This document shows, one piece after another, positions 7,062 to 15,127 of a DNA stretch of 40,419 nt; position 1 is the stretch's first letter, and every line of letters starts with the position of its first letter. The DNA is from Candidatus Sulfotelmatobacter sp. (GTDB lineage: Bacteria > Acidobacteriota > Terriglobia > Terriglobales > Acidobacteriaceae), in assembly GCA_030039195.1 (NCBI GenBank), contig JASHQK010000682.1, positions 1 to 40,419 on the forward strand. The letters run 5' to 3'. A program made the translations under genes and the position numbers. The notes beneath the pieces are model-generated. The model saw nothing but the letters and a program-made list of their open reading frames with translations, was not told where the DNA came from and ran no database searches.

Positions 7062-8507
7062 GTGAAAAAGGGCGTGGGACAGCAAGTATCGCGCTATCTG
7101 ACGGTGATTGCGGTCGTCGCGTTGATTACCACGGTCGCCTACAGGCTGCATTTGAACGCCGCCACGGCGGCGCTGATGTTTATCGTTGGGGTTCTGCTCG
7201 CCTCGGCCTACTGGGGACTGCGCTATGCGGCGGCGCTGGCGCTATGCGGAGCGGCCTCGTTTGATTACTTTTTCCTGCCCCCAGTGGGATCGTTCGTCAT
7301 CAGTGATCCGAAGAACTGGCTTGCCTTTATCAGCTTTCTTGTGACAGCCCTCGTAGCCACCAAGCTCGGCGATCAGGCGCGGCGCGAGGCGGAAAGCGCG
7401 AAGCGGCGCCGGCGCGAGGTGGAACGGCTCTATGCGCTGAGTCAGCGCATCTTGACTTCGGAAAACGTTCTGGAACTGCTGAATGCGCTGCCGGGCTACG
7501 TTCGCGATACGTTTGCGGTGAGCGACGTTGCGGTGGTCGCGGCGGATCATCCATCGATCTACCGCTCGCCGATGAATGCGAAGTTCGATGAAACCGTGCT
7601 GCGATCGGCGCTGTTGCGCGGAGAACCAGTGACGCAGGCGGGGATTGCCTATGTTCCGCTGCGGCTGGGAATGCGGACGGTGGGCGCGCTGTCGGTTTCG
7701 GGGAAAGAGCTTTCCCGTGAAACTCTTGATGCGATCGGAAGTCTGGCCGGGCTGGCGGTCGAGCGCGCGCGGGCGCTTGAGGCTTTGAGCAAACATCGCG
7801 CGGAGCAGGAGCATGAGCGGCTGCGCTCGGCGCTGCTGGATTCAGTCACGCATGAGTTCCGCACGCCGCTGACTTCCATCAAGGCCAGCGTGACCACCCT
7901 GCTCTCGGGTGCTCATCTGGATGATCCGGGGAAAAAAGAATTGCTGACGGTTATCGATGAAGAAACCGACCGGCTAAACCGGTTGGTCGGCGAAGCGTCG
8001 GAGATGGCGCAACTCGATGCGGGAATGTTCAAGCTCGATGTGAAGCCGCACCCGATCTGGGAGGCGGTGCAGCCCGCGCTGCAGGATGCCAAAGCGTCAC
8101 TGGAGAATCATCCCGTCGACGCAGGGGCGGACGACGGCAGCTTGCCCAAGGTTCTGATGGATGTGGAGCGCATCCGCGAAGTGCTGATGCACCTGCTGGA
8201 GAATGCCGGGAAATATTCGCCGGCGGGTGCGCCGGTCAAAGTCTCGAGCGAAGTGCATGGCGACTGGATGGTTACCAGCGTGGCCGATCGTGGGCCGGGG
8301 ATCGATGCCTTCGAGCAGACGTTGATTTTTGATAAGTTTTATCGCGGCCAGCATCAGCGCTATAGCGCGCCGGGAACGGGCATGGGGCTGGCGATCGCCA
8401 AAGTGATTGTCGAGGCCCATGGGGGGAAGCTGGGGTTGGTGAGCCAGTTGGGTAATGGGTCGGTGTTTTCGTTCACGCTGCCGATCGACAAGAACTCGCG
8501 GGCATAG
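7062..8507 (+). CDS. Membrane histidine kinase = C-terminal half of KdpD (DUF4118-GAF-HisKA-HATPase)
   Basis: A 481-residue protein taken from the GTG at 7062. The longer frame from 6930 is rejected because it runs antisense through the KdpD-N coding region. After a short basic N-terminus come four hydrophobic segments of the DUF4118 type (about 10-105) with the GAASFDYFFLPPVGSF signature of KdpD. Then follow a basic linker/coiled coil, a GAF-like domain (about 120-245), the HisKA H-box SVTHEFRTPLTS with His264, and a HATPase with an N-box (LLENAGKYS), DRGPGI and GTGMGLAIAK. This is exactly the part missing from the divergent minus-strand KdpD-N. It presumably phosphorylates KdpE (inference). 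The split suggests that sensing and kinase modules interact in trans. Confidence 0.9.
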   Translation: MKKGVGQQVSRYLTVIAVVALITTVAYRLHLNAATAALMFIVGVLLASAYWGLRYAAALALCGAASFDYFFLPPVGSFVISDPKNWLAFISFLVTALVATKLGDQARREAESAKRRRREVERLYALSQRILTSENVLELLNALPGYVRDTFAVSDVAVVAADHPSIYRSPMNAKFDETVLRSALLRGEPVTQAGIAYVPLRLGMRTVGALSVSGKELSRETLDAIGSLAGLAVERARALEALSKHRAEQEHERLRSALLDSVTHEFRTPLTSIKASVTTLLSGAHLDDPGKKELLTVIDEETDRLNRLVGEASEMAQLDAGMFKLDVKPHPIWEAVQPALQDAKASLENHPVDAGADDGSLPKVLMDVERIREVLMHLLENAGKYSPAGAPVKVSSEVHGDWMVTSVADRGPGIDAFEQTLIFDKFYRGQHQRYSAPGTGMGLAIAKVIVEAHGGKLGLVSQLGNGSVFSFTLPIDKNSRA

Positions 8508-8544
8508 CACCGCCTGAGTCGGCTTCGAGACAGGGGTAGCGTCA

Positions 8545-8642
8545 TAAATTCAATCAACCACGAAGGACAGGAAGTTGCACGAAGGAAACCGCGCTTTTAC
8601 ATACTTCGTGTTCCTCCGGCCCGTGGTGGTTGGTTGAATTTA
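8545..8642. repeat. Long imperfect inverted repeat containing CACGAAG repeats
   Basis: The left arm (8545-8584) starts TAAATTCAATCAACCAC, and the right arm (8603-8642) is its near-complement: read on the minus strand it starts TAAATTCAACCAACCAC and ends in CACGAAGT. The outer 17 bp match with one mismatch; the inner parts are less perfect but both end in CACGAAG. The loop is about 18 nt. It fills most of the 239-nt gap between the kinase and sugar-porter genes. It could form a large hairpin at the kinase mRNA end or be a mobile-repeat remnant. Confidence 0.7.
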
Positions 8643-8746
8643 GAACAGGCCAGCTATAGCACTTTCATCCCTCCACGCTCATCCTACGTTACAATCGACT
8701 GCTTATCGTTCATGGATATTCCAGTGATCCAGGGGAAACCCTTTTC

Positions 8747-10534
8747 ATGACTGCTGAACTCGCAACCGGGGCGGCTTCAACGCTCGACAGCAAGAGAGTG
8801 TTCTACAACCGATTTCTGCTGGTGGTGGCTGGGCTGGGCGGCCTGCTTTATGGCGTGGATGTTGGCATCATTGCCGGGGCGTTGCCCTATCTTGAAGCAA
8901 CTTCGGGGCTGAACGCCGGGCAGTTGTCGATCGTAGTGGCCGCGGTGCTGCTGGGCAGCGTGCTTTCGACATTATTTGCCGGCCTGCTCGCCGATTGGAT
9001 GGGACGCAAATGGCTGATGGTGGTCAGCGGGATCATGTTCGTGCTCAGCATTCCCATGATCGCCTTGTCGCACGGATACGGGCCGCTTGTGTCAGGGCGA
9101 CTGTTGCAGGGGGTGAGCGCGGGACTGATCGGCGTGGTCGTGCCCCTGTATCTGGCCGAGTGTCTGGTGGCGTCGAAGCGTGGGCAGGGAACGGGAATTT
9201 TTCAGTGGCTGCTCACGGCGGGGATTGCGATTGCGGCGCTGATCGGATTTCTCTTCAGCCTGCGGCTCGATCATGTGGTGCAGACGGGAAGTGCGGCGGC
9301 GGTGTTCGCGTTCAAAGATGCGGCGTGGCGCGGAATTTTCTGGGTTTCGCTGCCGCCGGGGCTTTTGTTCGTGATTGGCAGTTTCATGCTGAGCGAGTCG
9401 CCGCGCTGGCTGCTGCGGCGAGGGAAGGAAGAAGCGTCGTATGCGGCGCTGCTGCGTTCGCGAAGCAACGAGCAGGCCGATCTCGAATTGCGCGAGATGC
9501 AGGAAGTTCTGGCCAGCGAGAAGGCGAAGGCCAGCGCCGGCGCGAAAGTGAAAGAGTCGCTGCTGCGGCGGAAATATGTGATCCCGTTTGTGCTGGCCTG
9601 CGTAATTCTGACGGTGCAGCAGACGACCGGCATTAATTCCATCATCGCGTACAACACGAATATCCTGCTGCAAAGCGGACTTTCAGATCTGGCGGCGCAC
9701 ATCGGGTACGTGCTGTTCACATTCGTCAATTTCTTTGCCACGATTGGCGGGGTCATGCTGGTAGACCGCAAGGGGCGAAAATTTCTTCTGGAACTGGGCA
9801 CGGCCGGAATCATTGTTTCAATGATTTGTGCCGGAGCGCTGTCTGTGCGGACGGAAAAGCTTCGTGTCGATGCAAAGAGCGAAATACAAGCGATGGTCAG
9901 TGCCGATCAGAAGCTGTCGCTGCTCTATAACCAGCAACTCGCATCGCGGCTGGATTCGAGCGTGGGCGCGAATCCTACCTCGCTGGTGGTGATTTACTCC
10001 TATGGGGATTTTCGCGCGGCGAGTCAGGCGGTGCGCTCGGATGACCCTGCGGCGAAGACGATCGAGATCGATCGATCGAGTGTTGTTCCCGACAACAAGA
10101 TCGTGGCATTTTTCTCGAATCCATTGGGAGATCTGGATGCCGCCAAGACTGCTCCGCTGAAAATCGAGAACGCGTTGATCACGCCGGTTCCGAGGAGTGA
10201 AAACGGATGGCTGTTGGCGATTACGATGTTCGTATTCGTGGCGTTCTATGCGGTCGGGCCAGGCGTCGTCGTCTGGCTGGCGCTTTCCGAGTTGATGCCG
10301 ACGCGCATTCGGTCAAATGGGATGAGCATCGCGCTGGTGATGAATCAGGCGGTGTCGACGACGATTGCGGCGATCTTTCTACCGACTGTCGGCAAATACG
10401 GATATTCGATCATGTTCTTTGGATTCGCGGCATGCACGGTGATTTATTTCATTACGGCCGTGTGGTTCCTGCCGGAAACGAAAGGCAAGACGCTGGAAGA
10501 AATCGAAGCCATATTTGAGGGAGTGAAGGCGTAA
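8747..10534 (+). CDS. Sugar porter family MFS transporter with a large inserted loop
   Basis: A 595-residue sugar-porter MFS protein; family members are usually about 460-500 residues. Hallmarks are GLLYGVDVGIIAGALPYL in TM1, DWMGRKW after TM2 (about residue 85), VPLYLAE, SESPRWLLRRGK (about 215), QQTTGINSIIAYN in TM7 (about 290), DRKGRKFLLE, and the terminal PETKGKTLEEIE (about 576). Between about residues 367 and 485 a hydrophilic stretch with no membrane segment interrupts the C-terminal half. It is predicted to lie outside the membrane in the TM9-TM10 loop and accounts for the extra length. The TAA overlaps the next gene's ATG (TAATG), so transporter and SIS isomerase are translationally coupled and probably handle the same sugar. 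Confidence 0.92.
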   Translation: MTAELATGAASTLDSKRVFYNRFLLVVAGLGGLLYGVDVGIIAGALPYLEATSGLNAGQLSIVVAAVLLGSVLSTLFAGLLADWMGRKWLMVVSGIMFVLSIPMIALSHGYGPLVSGRLLQGVSAGLIGVVVPLYLAECLVASKRGQGTGIFQWLLTAGIAIAALIGFLFSLRLDHVVQTGSAAAVFAFKDAAWRGIFWVSLPPGLLFVIGSFMLSESPRWLLRRGKEEASYAALLRSRSNEQADLELREMQEVLASEKAKASAGAKVKESLLRRKYVIPFVLACVILTVQQTTGINSIIAYNTNILLQSGLSDLAAHIGYVLFTFVNFFATIGGVMLVDRKGRKFLLELGTAGIIVSMICAGALSVRTEKLRVDAKSEIQAMVSADQKLSLLYNQQLASRLDSSVGANPTSLVVIYSYGDFRAASQAVRSDDPAAKTIEIDRSSVVPDNKIVAFFSNPLGDLDAAKTAPLKIENALITPVPRSENGWLLAITMFVFVAFYAVGPGVVVWLALSELMPTRIRSNGMSIALVMNQAVSTTIAAIFLPTVGKYGYSIMFFGFAACTVIYFITAVWFLPETKGKTLEEIEAIFEGVKA

Positions 10535-11661
10535 TGACTGCGAAGGACAACCAGCATTCTCATCTGATGCGCAAGGAAATTTATGAGCAGCCGCAGGCGA
10601 TCGCGAAAACGCTGGACATGCATTTGAAGAACGACATGATTTTCCCCGGCGAACTGCATGCCATCGAGAGCGCACTGCTGAGGTTTGAAAAGCTGATCAT
10701 CGCGGCCAGCGGCTCGAGCCGGCATGCCGGGCTGGCGGGCGAAATCATGATTGAAGATCTTTCGGGCGTGGCCGTCGATGTGGAGTACGCCAGCGAATAT
10801 TGCTATCGCTCGACGCACGCAGCGGTCGATCCGATCGTGATGGTGATTACGCAGTCGGGGGAGACCGCCGACACGATCGCGGCGCAGCGGGAAGCTTTGA
10901 CGCGCGGGGTGAAGACGATTGCGATTTCCAACGTTTCTCCGGCGACGATTCCCAACGAAGCGGGAGCGGCCCTGATCACCGGCGCAGGACCGGAGCTGGC
11001 AGTTCCGGCGACGAAGAGTTTTACCACGCAGGTCACGATTCTGTATCTGATGGCCTTGTTTCTTGCGCGCAAGCGCGGGCGCATGACGTCTGAGGTGACG
11101 CGAACCTATTTGCAGGTGCTCTCACAGCTTCCAGTAGCAATCGAGCGGAATTTGCGTGCGTGGGATGATCTGGCGGAACAATTCGCCGCGGCGCACTTTA
11201 AAGCGGAAAAATTTCTGTATCTTGGGCGGGGTGTTCACTACGCGATTGCGCGCGAGGGCGCGCTCAAGCTGAAAGAAATTTCGTATGCGCATGCGGAAGG
11301 CTATCCGGCCGGGGAACTGAAGCACGGACCGAATGCTCTGGTTGATGAGACATTGCCAGTGATGGTGATCGCGACGTGTGATCATGCCGATCCGGACTCA
11401 GGCTTGCGATATCGGCGGACTGTCGATGTCATGCGCGAGGTGAAGTCGCGGCGGGGACCGCTGGTTGCGGTGGCGACGGAGGGCGATACGGCAGTCGAGG
11501 AGATCGCGGATCATGTCTTTTATGTCCCTGCCGCTCCGGAATTATTGCTGCCGGTTGTGGAAGTCATTCCCCTGCAGCTTTTCGCCTATCACGTCGCGGT
11601 GCAGAAGGGATACGACGTAGATCGTCCGCGGAATCTGGTGAAGGCGGTGGTGACGGAATAG
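10534..11661 (+). CDS. SIS-domain sugar-phosphate isomerase, GlmS isomerase half (candidate NagB-II-type deaminase)
   Basis: A 375-residue protein with two SIS domains. It matches the C-terminal isomerase half of glucosamine-6-phosphate synthase from its first residues (MRKEIYEQPQAIAKTL) to its end (DVDRPRNLVKAVVTE). The catalytic Glu of LKLKEISY, the His of GELKHGP and the terminal Lys370 are all present. The glutaminase domain with its N-terminal Cys is absent, so glutamine-dependent synthesis is unlikely. Ammonia-dependent isomerisation or, more likely, deamination of glucosamine-6-phosphate (as in NagB-II proteins) is the best guess. It starts inside the stop of the sugar porter (TAATG), with GGGAG upstream. 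This suggests amino-sugar uptake and use, but the exact substrate is inference. FrlB-like fructosamine deglycase activity is an alternative. Confidence 0.85.
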   Translation: MTAKDNQHSHLMRKEIYEQPQAIAKTLDMHLKNDMIFPGELHAIESALLRFEKLIIAASGSSRHAGLAGEIMIEDLSGVAVDVEYASEYCYRSTHAAVDPIVMVITQSGETADTIAAQREALTRGVKTIAISNVSPATIPNEAGAALITGAGPELAVPATKSFTTQVTILYLMALFLARKRGRMTSEVTRTYLQVLSQLPVAIERNLRAWDDLAEQFAAAHFKAEKFLYLGRGVHYAIAREGALKLKEISYAHAEGYPAGELKHGPNALVDETLPVMVIATCDHADPDSGLRYRRTVDVMREVKSRRGPLVAVATEGDTAVEEIADHVFYVPAAPELLLPVVEVIPLQLFAYHVAVQKGYDVDRPRNLVKAVVTE

Positions 11662-11689
11662 GGGAAACTCTAGAAATTCATCTCCCACA

Positions 11690-11806
11690 ACGGGCGCGAG
11701 GAACGCGAAGGACACCAACGACGCTTCGTGAAACCGCCAAAGGCACGAAGGAATACGAAGAAATACAAAAGACAAGCCATCGAGGGCACAGAGGAACACA
11801 GAGGGA
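11690..11806. repeat. Cluster of CACGAAG-type intergenic repeats
   Basis: Several tandem-like degenerate units (GAACGCGAAGGACACCAACG, GGCACGAAGGAATACGAAG, GAGGGCACAGAGGAACACAG) fill much of the 260-nt gap 11662-11921. No gene is visible there. They belong to the same family as the copies at 5099, 8556 and 26031. Confidence 0.6.
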
Positions 11807-11822
11807 TTTTTCGGCTGCGATG

Positions 11823-11839
11823 CGTTCGCTTTGCGAACG
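11823..11839. repeat. Perfect 7-bp hairpin
   Basis: CGTTCGC (11823-11829), loop TTT, GCGAACG (11833-11839), between the convergent SIS and flippase-like genes. No U-tract is adjacent on either strand. It may help to end transcription. Confidence 0.4.
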
Positions 11840-11921
11840 GCATCTTCGCTCAGCACGACAATCGTGATCGCGGACGGAAGAGAGGTTAGGGAGCAGACGG
11901 GCCGCGCGTCATCTCGACGCG

Positions 11922-12965
11922 TTATTGCCCGGCCTGATGGCTCTCTTGTGAGAGCTTCCGCAGCGAGAGACGTTCGTGATGCGCGAGCAGCAAGCCTGCC
12001 GGGATGACCGCGGCGAAGGTCACCAGCCACAATAAAACTCCGCAACTGGCGGCGAGTTCACTCGGCGCAGCGAAAGGCCCCGAAAGAAGTGCGATGACAG
12101 CGAGCTGTGACCCTCCGCCAACACCGGGCAATTGCAGAATCGACCCGGCCATGCTGGCGCCCATCAAGATCAAGACCTGCAGCAGGGGAATATCGAGAGC
12201 GGGAGCATCGTAGGAGTGCGTGACCGCCTTATAGGCGAGCGCGATCAGGTACCACATCCCAATCGAAGTGAACGCCGCCCAGAACAGGCCGGTCGCGCCG
12301 TGAATGGTGTGCAGCCCGGTGCCGAATTTGCGGACTTCGGCGGCGGCGCGCTGTCCCAAGTGGCGGGGCAGGTGTGAGAACGTGTGCTCGGTCCAGTGCG
12401 CGATTTTCTCTCCCCATTTATTGATCGCGACCGCAACAATTGCGACCGCCGCGACCAGGAGATTCAGCAGCAGCACGCCAACGCGCAGAGCACGGTAAAA
12501 CGGGCCGGGATCAGGAATGGAGAGCATGCCGCCCTCACGAAATACCGCGATGGCCAGCAGTAGAGCGAAGGCGCCAAAATCGAAGATGCGTTCCACGGCC
12601 CAGACCGCGAGCTGAGAGGAAAAAGACAGATCAGTGCGGCGGGCAATCAGATAAGGACGAATGAACTCTCCGGCGCGGCCGAGCAGGGCCAGCCCGGTGA
12701 AACCGATAACCGTGGGCGAGACCAGTTCGCTGACCTTGGCATCGGGCTTGACCGGTTGCAGGAAAACTTTCCAGCGCACGGCCCGCACCCAGTAGGCGAA
12801 GTAAATCAGCGCGATGGCGTAGAGAACGCGCAGCTTGTTGATGCGATGGGTCTGGCTCCAGAACGTCGCCCAGTCGAAGCTGTGCCACTCACGGAACTGG
12901 ATATAAAACAGTGCGGCCAAGATTAACAACACCACGACGGTGGCCAGAATGCGCTTACGATCCAT
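11922..12965 (-). CDS. Flippase-like integral membrane protein (LPG synthase TM / UPF0104 family)
   Basis: A 347-residue polytopic protein taken from the ATG at 12965 (MDRKRILATVVVLLILAAL). The frame continues to a TTG at 12998, which is a less likely start. Several features match the lysylphosphatidylglycerol synthase transmembrane/flippase-like family (PF03706): an early amphipathic segment, then RAVRWKVFLQP, the GFTGLALLGRAGEFIRPYL region and AVERIFDF (about residues 60-140), and the later PGVGGGSQLAVIALLSG motif. Members are thought to move or modify lipids or lipid-linked glycans in the inner membrane. No catalytic synthase domain is fused, so a transport or scaffold role is more likely than lipid aminoacylation. 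It stands alone, convergent with the SIS gene and divergent from the CPBP gene. Confidence 0.82.
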   Translation of the reverse strand: MDRKRILATVVVLLILAALFYIQFREWHSFDWATFWSQTHRINKLRVLYAIALIYFAYWVRAVRWKVFLQPVKPDAKVSELVSPTVIGFTGLALLGRAGEFIRPYLIARRTDLSFSSQLAVWAVERIFDFGAFALLLAIAVFREGGMLSIPDPGPFYRALRVGVLLLNLLVAAVAIVAVAINKWGEKIAHWTEHTFSHLPRHLGQRAAAEVRKFGTGLHTIHGATGLFWAAFTSIGMWYLIALAYKAVTHSYDAPALDIPLLQVLILMGASMAGSILQLPGVGGGSQLAVIALLSGPFAAPSELAASCGVLLWLVTFAAVIPAGLLLAHHERLSLRKLSQESHQAGQ

Positions 12966-13192
12966 GAATAGGGAGAACTCCGCGCCGCGGCCCCTCAACG
13001 CGAAGGAAACGGCAACTCCAAGGTAAATGAGGCGGAGGGTAGGGTCAAACGACTTCTGGGTCCGGACGATTCAGTCAGCCCACTGGGGACCGGCCATCAA
13101 CTCTCGATTCAGTGCGCTCTGGTCAAGCGAAAAACGAATTTTGTATCGAACTTAGGCTGGCTTTCTTGCGTATGATCCCGCGGAGGGACTCT

Positions 13193-14104
13193 ATGCGCAA
13201 AATCTTCATCAACACCGCGGGAAAATTGCGCGCGGGCTGGCGACTGCTGATGTGGTTGCTGATCGCGATCGGGATACAGGCGCTGATCGGCTTCCTGGCG
13301 GAGCGGTTGCATTTGGTGAATGATAGAGCCTTCCTCGATCCAAAGGGGCTGATGCTGGGCGATTGGGTGGCAACGTTCATTCCGGTGATGATCGCGACGC
13401 TCGTGATGATGCGGATCGAGCGACGCACGCTCAGCGATTACTACATTCCGGTGCGCGGGATTCTGAGCAAGAGTTTCTGGATAGGAGCTTTGTGGGGAAT
13501 CGCGGCGGTATCGTTGCTGATTGGTTTGATCGCCTTGGCCGGCGGATATCGGATCGCCGCGGTAGCGCTGCACGAACACTTCTTGTATTGGGTGCTGATG
13601 TGGGTGGCAACGGCGGCCAGCATCGGCATCGTGGAAGAGATCGCCTTTCGCGGCTACATGCTGCGCACGTTGGCCGACGGCATAGGATTCTGGCCGGCGG
13701 CGTGCGTGCTCGCGTTCCTCTTCGGAGCCCTGCATTACTTCGGCAAACCGCACGAGCGCTGGGAGGATTTCGCTTCGACCGGGCTGCTGGCCTTGTTCAT
13801 GTCGCTGACCATCGCGCACACAGGCAGTCTCACATGGGCAATGGGCTGGCATTTTGCTTTCGATTGGGGCGCAATCTGGTTGTGGTCAGGGCGCAACGCT
13901 GGTGAGTATGCGCCGGGAAGACTGTTCGAAACCGCGTGGCCGGCTGCAGACCGCGTGACTGGCGGACTGCTCGGGCCCGAGGCGAGCTGGTTTGTATTTG
14001 TCGTGATTGCCGTGCTCTTCGCAGGTTTTCATTTCATGTACCGACGGAAGCCCCATCGCCAATTAATGGATCAGTCCAAGGCTGTCAGTCTGAAGTGCAA
14101 CTGA
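13193..14104 (+). CDS. CPBP family intramembrane metalloprotease
   Basis: A 303-residue membrane protein. The start at 13193 is set by a strong GGAGGGA at 13182-13188, seven bases upstream; an upstream in-frame ATG at 13112 lacks this. All three CPBP/Rce1 motifs are present: E148-E149 with R153 in EEIAFRGYML, H181 in FGALHYF, and H220...D224 in HFAFDWG. Eight or so hydrophobic segments surround them. CPBP proteases are intramembrane glutamate proteases related to the CAAX prenyl endopeptidase Rce1. Bacterial members have varied and mostly unknown substrates. A TATGAT at 13171-13176 resembles a -10 box but lies too close to the ribosome-binding site to be convincing. Confidence 0.88.
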   Translation: MRKIFINTAGKLRAGWRLLMWLLIAIGIQALIGFLAERLHLVNDRAFLDPKGLMLGDWVATFIPVMIATLVMMRIERRTLSDYYIPVRGILSKSFWIGALWGIAAVSLLIGLIALAGGYRIAAVALHEHFLYWVLMWVATAASIGIVEEIAFRGYMLRTLADGIGFWPAACVLAFLFGALHYFGKPHERWEDFASTGLLALFMSLTIAHTGSLTWAMGWHFAFDWGAIWLWSGRNAGEYAPGRLFETAWPAADRVTGGLLGPEASWFVFVVIAVLFAGFHFMYRRKPHRQLMDQSKAVSLKCN

Positions 14105-14177
14105 CTTGCGCGGGTGACAGACGCTCGGGAAATTACATTCCTAACCGCAAGGGATTTGTGAAACAGGTGGACAGTTT

Positions 14178-14981
14178 CTATTCGCTGGCTTGGGCCTTGG
14201 CCGAAGTCACTGGATGCGAAGTGCGAGAGCTGGCGGACTTTGTCCCGGCGGCCGGCTTTACTGCTGGCGTTTTCTGCGTGGCTTTCTGCTGCGCGATTTT
14301 TTTCTTATTGAAATCCTTCACCACGCGGGCGACGTAGGCGCGCGTCTCATAATAAGGGGGAATGCCGCCAAATTGTTCCACGCGCTGTGGACCCGCGTTG
14401 TAAGCGGCCAGCGCCTTGACCAGATCGAAGTTGTAGCGCTCCAGCAGTTCGCGCAGATATTTCGTTCCGCCTTCCACGTTCGCCTGGGGATCGAATGCGT
14501 TGGGCACGCCCAGCTGCGAAGCTGTTCCCGGCATGAGCTGCATCAGCCCCTGCGCGCCTTTGGGAGAAACGGCGCGGATGTTGAAATCACTTTCGGCCTT
14601 GATGACGCTGTTCACCAGGTCGGGATCGAGGCGATAGCGTCCGCTGGCCTGGTTAACGACATCGGTAAGATTTGTTCGCGGATGCGTCGAAAAGCTCGAG
14701 GTCAGTATGGGAGCGCTTGAGATTGGTGCCGGGCTGGCCTGGTTGGCGGGCGGATCGGACACGGCTTCGTAGTGATCGATGTTTGCCGTGGGCACGTCGA
14801 CGTAATTTGCGCAGTCCGCGCTGATGCACAAGCGCGTGGAATCCCCGATGATTTCGCGGCGCTGGTGCTGGATGGTGAATCCGTTTTTCAGGACCGCGAC
14901 CTCGGCGGCGGAGCAGGGAATCGCGGCTAGCGCGAGAACGGCGATCGCGCAGGCACCGCGTAGTGTCGGAAGGAATCGCAT
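14178..14981 (-). CDS. Lytic transglycosylase, SLT domain
   Basis: A 267-residue secreted protein with a signal peptide (residues 1-25, cleavage near CSAAE). A small N-terminal region (about 26-75) contains two cysteines (LCISADCANY). The SLT domain lies at about 105-220, with catalytic Glu130 in VIKAESDFN followed by the classic SPKGAQGLMQLMPGTA and ALAAYNAGP segments. The tail from 225 is a Lys/Ala/Ser-rich low-complexity region. The enzyme cleaves murein glycan strands in the periplasm to 1,6-anhydro-muropeptides, which would feed the Mpl/LdcA recycling genes further along the same strand (inference). A large inverted repeat separates it from the upstream HAD gene. Confidence 0.9.
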   Translation of the reverse strand: MRFLPTLRGACAIAVLALAAIPCSAAEVAVLKNGFTIQHQRREIIGDSTRLCISADCANYVDVPTANIDHYEAVSDPPANQASPAPISSAPILTSSFSTHPRTNLTDVVNQASGRYRLDPDLVNSVIKAESDFNIRAVSPKGAQGLMQLMPGTASQLGVPNAFDPQANVEGGTKYLRELLERYNFDLVKALAAYNAGPQRVEQFGGIPPYYETRAYVARVVKDFNKKKIAQQKATQKTPAVKPAAGTKSASSRTSHPVTSAKAQASE

Positions 14982-14997
14982 CCTTAATCAAATTCTT

Positions 14998-15103
14998 GTC
15001 ATCCTGAGGCCCGCGGTTTTTGCGGACCGAAGGACCTATGCATTCTTCCATCGCAAGCAAAATTCATAGGTCCTTCGCCGCACGAGGCGCGGCTCCGGAT
15101 GAC
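14998..15103. repeat. Large inverted repeat, GTCATCC...GGATGAC element
   Basis: The left arm (14998-15040) runs from GTCATCCTGAG to CGAAGGACCTATG; the right arm (15065-15103) runs from CATAGGTCCTTCG to CTCCGGATGAC. The inner 13 bp (15028-15040 with 15065-15077) are perfectly complementary, and the outer ends pair again (GTCATCC with GGATGAC). The middle of each arm is GC-rich and less matched. The loop is about 24 nt. It fills the gap between the HAD and transglycosylase genes. I recall the CATAGGTCCTTCG/CTCAGGATGAC type as a widespread acidobacterial repeat. Confidence 0.8.
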
Positions 15104-15127
15104 GAGCAAATTATCGCTCAAAGATCC

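Noticed and set aside
13171-13176. TATGAT as -10 box of the CPBP gene
   Set aside because: It would place the transcription start inside the ribosome-binding site, and no -35 is present.
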